A DNA stretch of 64,000 nt from Robinsoniella peoriensis (GCF_000797495.1 NZ_JTGN01000005.1:62001-126000), one strand, 5' to 3'; numbered from the stretch's first letter, positions 17,294 to 26,527 are shown. Translations and numbers: made by a program. Notes: a model not told the origin generated them from the letters alone.

Positions 17294-18298
17294 ATGAAGG
17301 TGAGTATAAAAAGTATTAGCGAGAAGACCGGTTTCTCGCCGGCTACTATTTCCAATGCGCTTAATCATAAAAAAGGTGTGAATGCGCAGACATCAGCAGA
17401 AATTTTTCGTGTGGCTAAGGAGATGGGATATATCAGTGAATCCAGTATTCGTAAGATCAAATTTGTCATCTTTAAAAAGAATGGTTTGATTATCGATGAT
17501 ACGCCATTTTTCTCGCTGTTGATTGATGGATTCGAGAAGGAATGCCGGGAGTCAGGGTTTGAGATGGTTATATGCCATTTGAACCAGAAAGATGAAGACT
17601 ATGAAGAACAGGTGCACTGGATGATTAATGACAGTGCGTCTGCTATTGTATTGCTTGGCACGGAGCTTATGGAAGAGGATGTGAAGATCTTTAAAAGCGC
17701 AGGATGTCCGTTTTTAATGCTGGATTATTGGGCTGGAGATATGTCATTTAACGGAGTGCTGATTAATAATGCGGATTCTTCCAGGAAAGCAGTGGAGTAT
17801 CTGATTCAAAAAGGCCATAAGGAAATCGGTTATCTGAGAGGGAGTTTTCGTATTAAGGCATTTCGTTCCAGAGCGGTAGGCTATGGTACTGCAATGCAAA
17901 AAGCAAATCTTCCGGTAAAAAATGAGAATACGGTAACCCTTCCCACTACATTAAATGGAGCATACCAGGAAATGCTGAAGTACCTGCAGAAGAAATCAAA
18001 ATTACCTACGGCGTATTTTGCGGACAATGATATGATTGCCCTTGGTGCAATGAAAGCGCTTCAGGAAATGGGATACCGGGTACCCGAAGACGTTTCGCTG
18101 GTTGGTTTTGATGATCTCCCTTTCAGTGAGATATCATCCCCGGCGCTTACCACCCTTCGCGTACCAAAGCAGGAGATGGGGAAACTTGCAGTGCGCCGGG
18201 TAATTGATATGATTAAAAAAGATGATGACCAGGTCAATACAAAGATTCAGGTGTGTACGAAATTTATTGAACGTAATAGTGTTTGCGAACGGTCGTAA
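17294..18298 (+). CDS. LacI-family transcriptional regulator
   Basis: 334 residues: an N-terminal LacI helix-turn-helix (SIKSISEKTGFSPATISNALN, residues 4-24) and a periplasmic-binding-protein-like sugar domain containing VLINNADSSRKAVEYLIQKGH, YFADNDMIALGAMKAL and DVSLVGFDDLPFSEISSPALTT. Such proteins bind a sugar or sugar phosphate and repress a nearby sugar operon. The nearest candidate is the transporter/isomerase/transketolase cluster from 21.8 kb on, separated by the redox cassette. ACGTTTAT at 17247-17254 in its own leader matches half of a palindrome in the isomerase promoter, suggesting autoregulation. ATG at 17294 follows AAAGGAAGG; a GTG at 17270 is an alternative. Confidence 0.9.
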   Translation: MKVSIKSISEKTGFSPATISNALNHKKGVNAQTSAEIFRVAKEMGYISESSIRKIKFVIFKKNGLIIDDTPFFSLLIDGFEKECRESGFEMVICHLNQKDEDYEEQVHWMINDSASAIVLLGTELMEEDVKIFKSAGCPFLMLDYWAGDMSFNGVLINNADSSRKAVEYLIQKGHKEIGYLRGSFRIKAFRSRAVGYGTAMQKANLPVKNENTVTLPTTLNGAYQEMLKYLQKKSKLPTAYFADNDMIALGAMKALQEMGYRVPEDVSLVGFDDLPFSEISSPALTTLRVPKQEMGKLAVRRVIDMIKKDDDQVNTKIQVCTKFIERNSVCERS

Positions 18299-18641
18299 AG
18301 CACGCTTGTTTGAAAACAGCCGGGGGAAACCCCGGCTCAGACTGCATATAGATCAACTCCATTTGAATTTACCGGGAATAAAAATGTGTTCCTGCCGGGC
18401 GCATATCCGGCGTAATGGGAAGCTTAGATTAATGGGAAGTAAAACAGGAATCCGCCGTAATAAAAGGATATCCTGATAGTTTACTTCCCATTTTTTTGTC
18501 TTTTTGTATAGTTGTATTATCCTATCAGTAATTATCACAGCGCGCTCTGTTAATTTTCAAATAAAATTTGATTAGCAATTTACTTTAAAGGGTTATACTC
18601 TAAAATAAGATTTGCCCCCACAATAATTATTTAAAAAAGTT
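18299..18641. other. Intergenic region after the LacI gene
   Basis: No gene seen. It contains a GC hairpin AGCCGGGG-GAAA-CCCCGGCT near 18318-18338 without a T run, the terminator described separately at 18432-18497, and AT-rich sequence leading to the ECF promoter. Confidence 0.5.
18432..18497 (+). terminator. Intrinsic terminator downstream of the LacI gene
   Basis: ATGGGAAGTAAA at 18432-18443 pairs with TTTACTTCCCAT at 18479-18490, followed by seven T; the loop is about 35 nt with internal pairing. Confidence 0.7.
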
Positions 18642-18670
18642 TGTAACGAATTTTATACTTGAGAGTCTTA
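18642..18670 (+). promoter_or_regulatory. Putative ECF-sigma promoter of the redox cassette
   Basis: TGTAAC at 18642-18647 and GTCTTA at 18665-18670 with a 17-nt spacer resemble the AAC/CGTC-type promoters read by ECF sigma factors. It sits 22 nt before the sigma gene, as expected for autoregulation. Confidence 0.5.
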
Positions 18671-18692
18671 TATACGAAAGCGAGGTGAGAAA

Positions 18693-19166
18693 GTGACAGA
18701 TTTTAACGAAATATACAAGCTTTATTTCAGGGATGTATATAAATATGTTTTATCCTTAAGCAGAAATGAAGCAATTGCTGAAGAAATAACCCAAGAAACT
18801 TTTTTTAAAGCACTAAGAAATATCGACAAATTTGAGGGGAAGTGCAAACTTTATGTTTGGCTATGTCAAATTGCCAAAAACTGTTATTTTACTTCTGTTA
18901 AAAATGAACAGAAATCAACAATGTTAAATGAAACACAGGAAACTGCCAATGAAGTAAACATTGAACAGAGTTTATTGACAAAGGAGAGTGCCTTGGAAAT
19001 CCATAAAGCCCTGCACAGCTTAGAAGAGCCTTATAAGGAGGTTTTTACACTGAGAGTTTTTGGAGAATTATCTTTTCAACAAATAGGCATCTTGTTTGAG
19101 AAAACGGAAAGTTGGGCCAGAGTCACTTACCATCGAGCCAAAACAAAATTAAAGGAGAGACTATAA
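18693..19166 (+). CDS. ECF RNA polymerase sigma factor
   Basis: 157 residues with sigma region 2 (YKLYFRDVYKYVLSLSRNEAIAEEITQETFFKALRN) and region 4 (YKEVFTLRVFGELSFQQIGILFEKTESWARVTYHRAKTKL), and no regions 1 or 3, as in group IV sigma factors. Starts with GTG after GAGGTGAG. The zinc-finger anti-sigma gene begins 1 nt after its stop, so the two form a sigma/anti-sigma pair. The downstream thioredoxin and Fe-S genes suggest a thiol or envelope redox signal. Confidence 0.92.
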   Translation: MTDFNEIYKLYFRDVYKYVLSLSRNEAIAEEITQETFFKALRNIDKFEGKCKLYVWLCQIAKNCYFTSVKNEQKSTMLNETQETANEVNIEQSLLTKESALEIHKALHSLEEPYKEVFTLRVFGELSFQQIGILFEKTESWARVTYHRAKTKLKERL

Positions 19167-19167
19167 T

Positions 19168-19617
19168 ATGAGTATAAATTGTGAAGTTGTCAAAGATTTA
19201 CTGCCGCTGTATCACGATAATGTATGCAGTGAAGACAGCCGTAAGTTAATTGAGGAGCACTTATCCACCTGCTTAAAGTGCACAGAAGAGCTAAAGCAAA
19301 TAAATGAAGAAATTTTGACAGTAAGTCATACGGAAGATATAAGCCTGATAAGTAATATTTCGAAAAAATGGAAGCGAGATATATTATCTGCTTTTTTACT
19401 GGGTACCTTAATGCTTTCGATTCTGGCAAGCATTGGCTGTGCAGCAGCATTTATGGCAATAGGAAGCTATGTTACGGCAGAGGGTGTATTAGTGGAACCC
19501 TTTGCATTAATTCCAATTGCATATTTTTTTGCATTTACTGCGATACTGTCTGCAATCGGCTTAGCTGTCACTTATCTTGTGAAGCACAATAAAAAGAAGA
19601 GGGAGATAAAGAAATGA
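19168..19617 (+). CDS. Zinc-finger anti-sigma factor, membrane-bound
   Basis: 149 residues: an N-terminal zf-HC2 anti-sigma zinc-binding region (CEVVKDLLPLYHDNVCS, then HLSTCLKC, about residues 5-37), a linker, and two membrane helices (about 73-98 and 107-132). Family knowledge: the HxxxCxxC core binds the partner ECF sigma factor at the membrane and releases it on signal. It overlaps the thioredoxin gene by 4 nt (ATGA). Confidence 0.87.
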   Translation: MSINCEVVKDLLPLYHDNVCSEDSRKLIEEHLSTCLKCTEELKQINEEILTVSHTEDISLISNISKKWKRDILSAFLLGTLMLSILASIGCAAAFMAIGSYVTAEGVLVEPFALIPIAYFFAFTAILSAIGLAVTYLVKHNKKKREIKK

Positions 19618-20249
19618 AAAAAGCTTTTAAAGTAATTGGAATTATAGTTGCCGTAATAATCAGCATTGTTATAATACTGGCTGTTCTCCTGCTGATCAAG
19701 GGTCCAAGTGATGTTATTGTTTTAACGGAAGAAGAATTGAATGCGCAGAATTCCGAGCAAATTGAATTATTTTCGAACATAGATATATCCGGTTTTAACA
19801 CGGCAACGCTAACCGGTGAAACGGTATCTTCCGACATTTTTAAAGATTATGAAATTACAATGATAAACCTGTGGACAACGGATTGCAGCCCCTGTATTGC
19901 TGAAATGCCCGATATTGCAAAGCTGTATAATGCAAAACCAAAGGGCAGCAATATTATTTCAATTTGTGTCGATACTGTGAATCTAAAAAAAGATATAGAC
20001 AAAAAAGCAGTTAAATTCGCGACCCGAATTATGAGTGATGCAGGTGTGAATTTTATGACACTTATTCCTGACCAAGTGCTTCAAGAGGAGCTAACAGACC
20101 GGACGAATATTTTTCCGACAACTATTTTTGTAGACAGTAAGGGCAAGGTGGTCGGAGAGCCTCATTTTGGAGGTACATCAGAAGATGATTACAGAGAAGC
20201 GATTCAAGATAGAATTGCTCTTGTTTCGAATAAAACAGAGCAGAAATGA
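19614..20249 (+). CDS. TlpA/ResA-like membrane-anchored thioredoxin
   Basis: 211 residues: N-terminal membrane anchor (about 7-29), then a thioredoxin-fold domain with the active site WTTDCSPCIAEMPDI and a C-terminal FPTTIFVDSKGKVVGEPHFGG containing the cis-proline. These proteins reduce disulfides on the outer face of the membrane. It is translationally coupled to the anti-sigma gene and followed by a CxxC protein and a 4Fe-4S membrane protein, which together could form an electron path to extracytoplasmic thiols. Confidence 0.9.
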   Translation: MKKAFKVIGIIVAVIISIVIILAVLLLIKGPSDVIVLTEEELNAQNSEQIELFSNIDISGFNTATLTGETVSSDIFKDYEITMINLWTTDCSPCIAEMPDIAKLYNAKPKGSNIISICVDTVNLKKDIDKKAVKFATRIMSDAGVNFMTLIPDQVLQEELTDRTNIFPTTIFVDSKGKVVGEPHFGGTSEDDYREAIQDRIALVSNKTEQK

Positions 20250-20260
20250 AAGGTGTTAAT

Positions 20261-20407
20261 ATGAAACTCACACGTCTTATTTACTTTAAATTTTATATTC
20301 TGGTAGCATCACTGGTGATGATAGGAATTGGTTTTATGCGGGAGGAACAATTCACGGTTCTAAAAAAAGCAGTCAACATTTGTCTTGAGTGCATAGGGAT
20401 AGGCTGA
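20261..20407 (+). CDS. CD1871A-like CxxC small membrane protein
   Basis: A 48-residue protein, MKLTRLIYFKFYILVASLVM at the start, one membrane helix (about 8-25), and the C-terminal motif NICLECIGIG with a CxxC pair. It matches the short clostridial CD1871A family that travels with 4Fe-4S membrane proteins and thioredoxin-like genes. GGTG lies upstream of the ATG. Its TGA overlaps the next ATG by one base (TGATG), so it is a real, coupled gene. Confidence 0.8.
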   Translation: MKLTRLIYFKFYILVASLVMIGIGFMREEQFTVLKKAVNICLECIGIG

Positions 20408-21249
20408 TGAATCAAATGAAAAACAAAAGACATATCATTCAGCTGATCTCTGCCATTTTTACAAATGGGTATTTGGCCGGGTACACTAAGGGAAAAATAT
20501 TCACGGGAAACACAAAGCTGTTTTGTGTGCCGGTACTTAATTGTTATTCCTGCCCAGGCGCACTGGGTTCTTGTCCGATAGGGGCACTGCAGGCGGTATT
20601 GGGAGATCACAACTATAATTTTTCCTTTTATGTTTTCGGGTTTATTATGCTGTTTGGTGTTTTACTCGGGCGCTTTATCTGTGGATTTTTATGCCCTTTT
20701 GGGTTTATACAAGACTTGCTTTACAAAATTAAAACCCCGAAGCTAAAAATACCAGGCAAGGTCGATAAACTCCTGCGGTATCTAAAATATATTATTTTAC
20801 TCGTTTTCGTTATTGCTTTGCCGATTATTATTACAAATCAATATGGAATGGGAAATCCATTTTTTTGCAAACTGATTTGCCCCGCCGGAACATTAGGCGG
20901 CGGTATCCCCTTAATGGCAATTAATGAAGAATTAAAAAACACTATAGGGTTATTGTTTTATTGGAAATTAGGCATATTGATTGGGATTTTGCTATCTTGC
21001 ATTTTTGTTTATCGCCCCTTTTGCAAGTACCTTTGTCCATTGGGAGCACTGTATGCCTTATTCAATAAATTCAGTTTTTATCAGCTTGCCATTGATAAGA
21101 CAAAGTGCACTAACTGTAAGCTGTGCGTGAAAAACTGCAAAATGAATGTGGAAGTTACAAAAGATATCAATAGTAAAGAGTGCATCCGCTGCGGCGAGTG
21201 TAAAAGCATCTGCCCACATATGGCGATTAGTTCCCGTTTCAGCAGATAG
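20407..21249 (+). CDS. 4Fe-4S membrane protein (NapH/YccM-like)
   Basis: 280 residues with about five membrane segments. Cys motifs are CPGALGSCPIGALQ, then FICGFLCPFGFIQD and FCKYLCPLGALY (the CxxxCP pairs of NapH/RdxA-like proteins), and at the C terminus two 4Fe-4S sites CTNCKLCVKNCKM and CIRCGECKSICP. Such proteins pass electrons through the membrane. ATG at 20407 overlaps the previous stop; a GTG/ATG further upstream at 20389 lies inside the previous gene. It is last in the redox cassette and followed by two terminator-like hairpins. Confidence 0.87.
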   Translation: MNQMKNKRHIIQLISAIFTNGYLAGYTKGKIFTGNTKLFCVPVLNCYSCPGALGSCPIGALQAVLGDHNYNFSFYVFGFIMLFGVLLGRFICGFLCPFGFIQDLLYKIKTPKLKIPGKVDKLLRYLKYIILLVFVIALPIIITNQYGMGNPFFCKLICPAGTLGGGIPLMAINEELKNTIGLLFYWKLGILIGILLSCIFVYRPFCKYLCPLGALYALFNKFSFYQLAIDKTKCTNCKLCVKNCKMNVEVTKDINSKECIRCGECKSICPHMAISSRFSR

Positions 21250-21292
21250 TCACTGTTTGGCATTCGCTGCAGCACGTTTCGGAGTGCCGGCA

Positions 21293-21318
21293 AAAAGCCG
21301 GGCGCGCCTGGCTTTTTT
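21293..21318 (+). terminator. Terminator of the redox cassette
   Basis: AAAAGCCGGG at 21293-21302 pairs with CCTGGCTTTT at 21307-21316, ending in six T. Confidence 0.8.
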
Positions 21319-21799
21319 AATCTTGTAGAGCAGGCACTGGAGGCTTTTGGGTCATGGATCGATCAACGGAAGTCAACCCGGAAGGATAAAGCTGTCACAT
21401 ATAAATTACTCCAACTCACAAAGGGTCGGAGTAATTTTATTTTATGCCGCGTCATTATTTGGTAATTGCAATGTAACAAAACAAATCAAATTGCAAAAAT
21501 TTAAATGTTTGTAAAAATAAATTCAAGAGTTGAAAATGTAGTTTTATATAAATATTTATGTGAATATATATAATCTTTATATTTTAATCAATATTAATGT
21601 AAGAAATGCACAAAATACAACAAGTAACATTGTTAAAATATACAGAATAACGATAATTTACTTGAATAAATTTAAATATTATGGTAATATTGGTTTAAAT
21701 CAAATTTAAATAAATTTAAGAGATAACAAGAAAAGACTTGAATATTTAAAGAATGATTTAAATTATTCAAAAAAATATCTTATTCAGGAGGATTTCATT
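21319..21799. other. Intergenic region before the sugar transporter
   Basis: Holds a second terminator-like hairpin (AATTACTCC 21404-21412 with GGAGTAATT 21428-21436, then T-rich). Then comes about 340 nt of very AT-rich sequence with repeated TTTAAAT motifs near 21660-21770, where the transporter promoter and its operator should lie. I could not pick one promoter confidently. AGGAGG at 21787 is the ribosome site of the binding-protein gene. Confidence 0.5.
21404..21440. terminator. Terminator-like hairpin upstream of the sugar transporter
   Basis: Nine perfect base pairs (AATTACTCC/GGAGTAATT), 15-nt loop, followed by TTTATTTT; A/T runs on both sides. Confidence 0.6.
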
Positions 21800-23131
21800 A
21801 TGAAGAGTAAAAAGATTATATCATTATTATTGGTATCAGCTATGCTGGCTGCAACGGTTCTGAGTGGATGTTCCGGCGGAGGTTCAGGGGCTGGGACAGA
21901 TGCCGGGACGGAAGCGGGAACTGCAAAAGGAAGTGAAGCAAAGCAAAACGGTGCGTCTTCGGGAGATTCCACAGAAGTGACATTCTGGACATTAAATACC
22001 AGGCAGAATGCAGTGGAACCAATTGTGGAAGAATTTAATGCAGCACATGACGATATGAAAGTTACCGTTGCTTATTATGATACCGATGGTATTAAGGATG
22101 CATGTAAGGTTGCGGCCTCTTCTAAAACACTTCCGAATATGTGGTTCAACTGGGGCGGAAGCCTGGGCGGATTCTATGCGGAAAACGGACTTACATATGA
22201 TATGACGGAATATGCAGGGGAACATAAATGGAACGAAACATTCAGTGAAGGAGCGTTGACGCTGTGCGAACTTGGCGGACAGCTTTCCGGTTATCCAACC
22301 AGCTACAATGTACTTGACGTTTATTATCGAAAAGATATTTTTGAAAAATACAATATTGCAGTACCTTCTACCTTTGAAGAGTTTGAGCAGGCATGTGCGG
22401 TATTAAAGGAAAATGGTATTACACCCATCTCCACAGCGGGACTAAACGGATGGCATGTAATGCGTTTTGTAGAACTTTTAATTGAACACTATGCCGGGGC
22501 TGAGGAACATGATAAGATGAATACCTTTGAAAGCAGTTATGATAATGATGCTACGGTACAGGCACTGACAAAATATAAAGAATTCTGTGATAAGGGTTAT
22601 TTTCCGGAAGGATTTGTTACAGCAGACCCCAATGATACCCAGATGGCAGTATTTTCAGGAACAGCCGCAATGGATATTCAGGGACAGTGGTACGATGGAA
22701 AAATCGTACAGGAAGAACAGGATATTAATCTGTACGGAACATTCCCGTTCCCTTCAGGCGGAACAAACAGATTATCGGCATTTGTGGAGATGACACAGTT
22801 TAATGCAGACAATACGGATGCTCAGTTAAATGCTTGTGTGGAATTTATGGATTATTATTACAGCAAAGAAAATACAGACAAGTATGCAGAGTATTATAAT
22901 CTGCCGCTTCCAAAAGCAGATGCAGAAATGCCGGAAGGGCAGCCCAATGTTCCGATTATGCTGGAAACAGCGGAAAAGAATGGTACCTTTACAATTACCG
23001 ATCAGGCTTTCCCGACAGAAATTGCAGATGCCCTGTTTGATGTGCAGGACGGAATAGCAAACGGGCAGACCTCACCGGAGGATGGAGCAAAGAAGATCCA
23101 GGAAGCGATTGACGCTTACAATAATAAGTAA
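21800..23131 (+). CDS. Sugar ABC transporter substrate-binding lipoprotein
   Basis: 443 residues, extracellular solute-binding protein family 1. Lipoprotein signal peptide with lipobox LSGC (Cys about residue 24), a Gly/Ser/Glu-rich linker, then the binding fold (VTFWTLNTRQNAVEPIVEEFN, SYNVLDVYYRKDIFEKYNI, GTAAMDIQGQW). It captures a sugar or oligosaccharide for the two permeases that follow. The ligand cannot be read from sequence; the neighbouring glycosidase and isomerase suggest a pentose-containing glycoside. Confidence 0.92.
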   Translation: MKSKKIISLLLVSAMLAATVLSGCSGGGSGAGTDAGTEAGTAKGSEAKQNGASSGDSTEVTFWTLNTRQNAVEPIVEEFNAAHDDMKVTVAYYDTDGIKDACKVAASSKTLPNMWFNWGGSLGGFYAENGLTYDMTEYAGEHKWNETFSEGALTLCELGGQLSGYPTSYNVLDVYYRKDIFEKYNIAVPSTFEEFEQACAVLKENGITPISTAGLNGWHVMRFVELLIEHYAGAEEHDKMNTFESSYDNDATVQALTKYKEFCDKGYFPEGFVTADPNDTQMAVFSGTAAMDIQGQWYDGKIVQEEQDINLYGTFPFPSGGTNRLSAFVEMTQFNADNTDAQLNACVEFMDYYYSKENTDKYAEYYNLPLPKADAEMPEGQPNVPIMLETAEKNGTFTITDQAFPTEIADALFDVQDGIANGQTSPEDGAKKIQEAIDAYNNK

Positions 23132-23200
23132 GTTCCCATGATTCTGTACCGGCGGGTGGATTGCTTTGCCTGCCGGATAACAATAGATTGGAGTGAAACC

Positions 23201-24073
23201 ATGAAGAAAAAAACTAAAATAGACTGGGGTGCATATGCATTTATGATTCCGGCAGGGATTATCTATCTCTCCGTAATTGTTGCGCCAGTGTGTTATTCCT
23301 TTTTTATAAGCCTGTTCAAATGGAATGGAATCGGCGATATGGAATTTGTAGGGGCAAAAAATTACATACAGTTATTTACTAATGACCCGATTTTTATAAC
23401 CGCTATTAAAAATAATCTGATTTGGATTGTGCTGACTGTTTTTGTTACGATGACGGTAGCACTGGCCTTTGCAGTAATATTGAATAAGAAATTTAAGGGG
23501 CGCACATTTTTTCGTGGATTCTTTTATTTTCCATGTGTAATCGCTCCAATCGCTGTATCGATTATCTGGAGATGGATTTATAACCCTAATATCGGATTTA
23601 TTAATCAATTCTGCCAGGCACTTGGAATTAATTTTTCCCAGAGCTGGATATCAGATCCGAATGTTAGCTTATATGCAATTTTTGCGGCATCTTTATGGCA
23701 GGCAATCGGTCAGCCTATGATTCTGTTTCTCGCGGGACTTCAGGCAGTATCAATTGATGTACTGGAGGCAGCAACGATTGATGGGGCATCCGGCATTAAG
23801 AAATTTTTCTTTATTACTGTACCGCTTCTGAAAGAGACATTTGTAATCGTCATAGCGACTCTGGTAGTGGCAGCCATGAAAGTATTTGATGTGGTGCAGG
23901 GACTTACCGGCGGTGGGCCAAATAACTCCACACAGATGCTGTCTACCTATATGTATTCTCAGACTTTCCAGTACAATAATGTAGGTATGGGAACGACGGT
24001 AGCGTGTATTATGGTTATCATCATGCTGGTTGTAATTGTGCCGTATGTTGTATTTACGGCGAAAGAAGATTAG
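23201..24073 (+). CDS. Sugar ABC transporter permease (MalF type)
   Basis: 290 residues with six membrane segments and the EAA loop EAATIDGASGIKKFFFITVPLL that docks the ATPase. The ATG at 23201 follows TTGGAGTG; an earlier in-frame start at 23138 is in the spacer. First of two permeases. No ATP-binding subunit gene is in the cluster, so a shared MsmK/MalK-type ATPase encoded elsewhere is expected, as is common for carbohydrate transporters in Firmicutes. Confidence 0.92.
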   Translation: MKKKTKIDWGAYAFMIPAGIIYLSVIVAPVCYSFFISLFKWNGIGDMEFVGAKNYIQLFTNDPIFITAIKNNLIWIVLTVFVTMTVALAFAVILNKKFKGRTFFRGFFYFPCVIAPIAVSIIWRWIYNPNIGFINQFCQALGINFSQSWISDPNVSLYAIFAASLWQAIGQPMILFLAGLQAVSIDVLEAATIDGASGIKKFFFITVPLLKETFVIVIATLVVAAMKVFDVVQGLTGGGPNNSTQMLSTYMYSQTFQYNNVGMGTTVACIMVIIMLVVIVPYVVFTAKED

Positions 24074-24082
24074 GAGGCTGTT

Positions 24083-24922
24083 ATGGACGGAAAACAGATG
24101 AAATTTTCAAAAAAAGTGATCCTGTATGTCATATTGGCGGTACTGGCGCTGATCTGGATTGTTCCTATGCTCACCCTGCTTCTGACAGCGATCAAAGGAA
24201 AAAAAGATTTCTACAGCGGGCTCAGCCTGTTCAGCGTTCCGACAGAGATTGCCTGGGATAACTTTACCAATGCAATTACCAAAGGAAGACTGCTTACTTA
24301 CATGAAAAACGACCTGATTGTTTCCGGTCTGAAGGTGCCCATTGGAATTGTTATTGAAGCTCTTGCTGCTTTTGCACTAACCAGGCTGAATATCAAACAT
24401 AAAACCGGATGGTTTGTGTTTTTCCTGGTGGGAATGATGCTTCCCATGCAGACAGCACTGGTTCCGATCAATATTATCTACAGTAAATTAAATCTTTTAA
24501 ATTCTTATTTCGGTTTATTTTATGTATATGTTGGTTTTGGAATTTCTTACGGCATTTTGATACTCAGAGGATTTTTTAAAGGGATACCAAAGGATATCGA
24601 TGAGGCGGCTTATATTGATGGCTGTACCAGGTGGCAGATGTTCTGGCGGATATTACTTCCCATTGCAAAACCGGCAGTGGCGACGCTTATTATAACGGAT
24701 TTTCTGGCAACCTGGAATGAATACCTTTTAGCAAGCGTTATTATAAATGATAATATGAAGAAGACGGTTCCGGTAGGTATTATGACTTTTGTTGGGGAAC
24801 ATGGTACGGATTATGGTTATCTCTGTGCCGGTGTACTCTTATCGGTGATACCGGTATTGGCAGTCTATCTGATTTTCCAGCGCTATTTTGTAGAAGGTAT
24901 GGCAGGAGCTGTGAAATCGTGA
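24083..24922 (+). CDS. Sugar ABC transporter permease (MalG type)
   Basis: 279 residues, six membrane segments, EAA loop EAAYIDGCTRWQMFWRILLP near residue 175, and the C-terminal FQRYFVEGMAGAVKS ending characteristic of MalG-like subunits. AGGAGG precedes the start, 9 nt after the first permease. Confidence 0.92.
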   Translation: MDGKQMKFSKKVILYVILAVLALIWIVPMLTLLLTAIKGKKDFYSGLSLFSVPTEIAWDNFTNAITKGRLLTYMKNDLIVSGLKVPIGIVIEALAAFALTRLNIKHKTGWFVFFLVGMMLPMQTALVPINIIYSKLNLLNSYFGLFYVYVGFGISYGILILRGFFKGIPKDIDEAAYIDGCTRWQMFWRILLPIAKPAVATLIITDFLATWNEYLLASVIINDNMKKTVPVGIMTFVGEHGTDYGYLCAGVLLSVIPVLAVYLIFQRYFVEGMAGAVKS

Positions 24923-24991
24923 TGTTTCATAAAAAGGGATAGGAAATGGCAGTCAGACAGAACTGTCTGCCGGGAAAGCGAGGATATAGAC

Positions 24992-26527
24992 ATGAAATTA
25001 CGCGGCTATGAGAAACAAATTGAAAAGTGGGATATACTGGAGATTGCCTGCGAAGGACCGGATGATGGAAATCCTTTTGTGGATTATCAGATCCGGGGTG
25101 TATTTGAAAGTAAGAATGAAGTAAAAAGCATAGATGGGTTCTATGACGGAAATGGGATTTACAAAATACGGTTTATGCCATCTTTTGAGGAGAATTATAC
25201 ATTTGAGATTACAGGAAATTTTAGCGATGAGACAGTAAAAGGGGATTTTATTGTAACGGCTCCATCCAGGGATAACCATGGACCGGTGCATGTGGCTAAT
25301 ACATATCATTTTGCTTATGAAGACGGAACCCCATATTATTCCATCGGAACTACCTGTTATGTATGGGAACTGCAGTCTGAAGAGTTACAGGACAAAACAC
25401 TGGAGACCTTGAAGAACAGTGCATTTAATAAAATCCGGTTTTGCATTTTTCCAAAGCATTATGACTATAACCTGACAGAACCAAGATCTTATCCGTATGT
25501 GGGATCCCCTTGTGAAAGCTCGGTGCTCACCAAGGAAAACTTTATGGAATACAATGGGTTGGCAGAGGGCAATGACTGGGATTTTGAACGGTTTAACACA
25601 GAGCATTTCCAGCATATTGAAAAGTGCATCGGGCAGCTTCGTGATCTGGGAATTGAAGCGGATCTCATTGTGATGCACCCATATGACCGATGGGGATTTA
25701 GCATGATGAATGAAAAATGTGATGATCTGTATTGGAAATATGTAATTGCCCGCTTTGCAGCTTATCGAAATGTGTGGTGGTCCCTGGCAAACGAATACGA
25801 TCTGATGCCTCAAAAATCCATAGCGGACTGGGAGCGTTATGCGAAGATCATCTGTGATTTTGACCCATATGCCCATCTGCGTTCCATCCATAACTGCAAA
25901 CCTTTTTACGACCACTCCAGACCATGGATTACCCATTGCAGTATCCAGCGGCAGGATGTCTATAAATCTGCTGAACTGGTAACAGAGTGGAGAGAGCGGT
26001 ATAAGAAACCGATTGTGCTGGATGAAATAGCCTATGAAGGGAATATTCAGCATGGATGGGGAAATATCAGTGGAAGGGAACTTACCAGGAGATTTTGGGA
26101 GGCATCCCTTCGGGGCGGCTATGCAGGACATGGAGAAACTTATATGCATCCCCAGGATATTCTCTGGTGGTCCCACGGCGGTGAACTTCACGGAGACAGC
26201 CCGGAAAGGTTCAAATTCCTCTATCGTATATTAAGTGAAACACCAGGTATGGGGCTGATGCCAATACAAAGAGGATGGGATGAAATATGTGCAACGGCTG
26301 AATCCACCACAGCAGCAGGCAAACCGGTACAGGATTATTATTTGTGCTATTATGGATTCAATCGTCCTGCTTTTCGGGAGTTTTATTTTGATGAAGAGAG
26401 CAGATTTGAAGTGGAAGTGATCGATACCTGGGAAATGACAATAGAAAAGAAAGGCGTGGCATCCGGGAAGTTTAAAGTGGAACTGCCAGGGAAGGAATAC
26501 ATGGCAGTGCGGCTTCGGCGTGTATGA
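24992..26527 (+). CDS. Glycoside hydrolase, DUF5060/DUF4038 type
   Basis: 511 residues, no signal peptide, so it acts in the cytoplasm on imported glycosides. An N-terminal beta domain (about 1-90, EKWDILEIACEGP... and NYTFEITGNF) fits DUF5060. It is followed by a TIM-barrel of DUF4038 type with WWSLANEYD (probable acid/base Glu) and IVLDEIAYEG (probable nucleophile), and a C-terminal beta domain resembling DUF5605. DUF4038 proteins include the GH140 apiosidases. The gene follows the transporter by 70 nt and precedes isomerase/transketolase/kinase genes, so it probably frees the sugar used by them. Confidence 0.82.
   Translation: MKLRGYEKQIEKWDILEIACEGPDDGNPFVDYQIRGVFESKNEVKSIDGFYDGNGIYKIRFMPSFEENYTFEITGNFSDETVKGDFIVTAPSRDNHGPVHVANTYHFAYEDGTPYYSIGTTCYVWELQSEELQDKTLETLKNSAFNKIRFCIFPKHYDYNLTEPRSYPYVGSPCESSVLTKENFMEYNGLAEGNDWDFERFNTEHFQHIEKCIGQLRDLGIEADLIVMHPYDRWGFSMMNEKCDDLYWKYVIARFAAYRNVWWSLANEYDLMPQKSIADWERYAKIICDFDPYAHLRSIHNCKPFYDHSRPWITHCSIQRQDVYKSAELVTEWRERYKKPIVLDEIAYEGNIQHGWGNISGRELTRRFWEASLRGGYAGHGETYMHPQDILWWSHGGELHGDSPERFKFLYRILSETPGMGLMPIQRGWDEICATAESTTAAGKPVQDYYLCYYGFNRPAFREFYFDEESRFEVEVIDTWEMTIEKKGVASGKFKVELPGKEYMAVRLRRV

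Noticed and set aside
21319..21430. Possible gene remnant in the frame reading EQALEAFGSWIDQRKSTRKDK
   Set aside because: Short, with no start and no recognised family; not enough to call a pseudogene.
25385..26191. Minus-strand open frame of 268 codons opposite the glycosidase gene
   Set aside because: Antisense shadow of a real gene with intact active-site motifs; no family resemblance.
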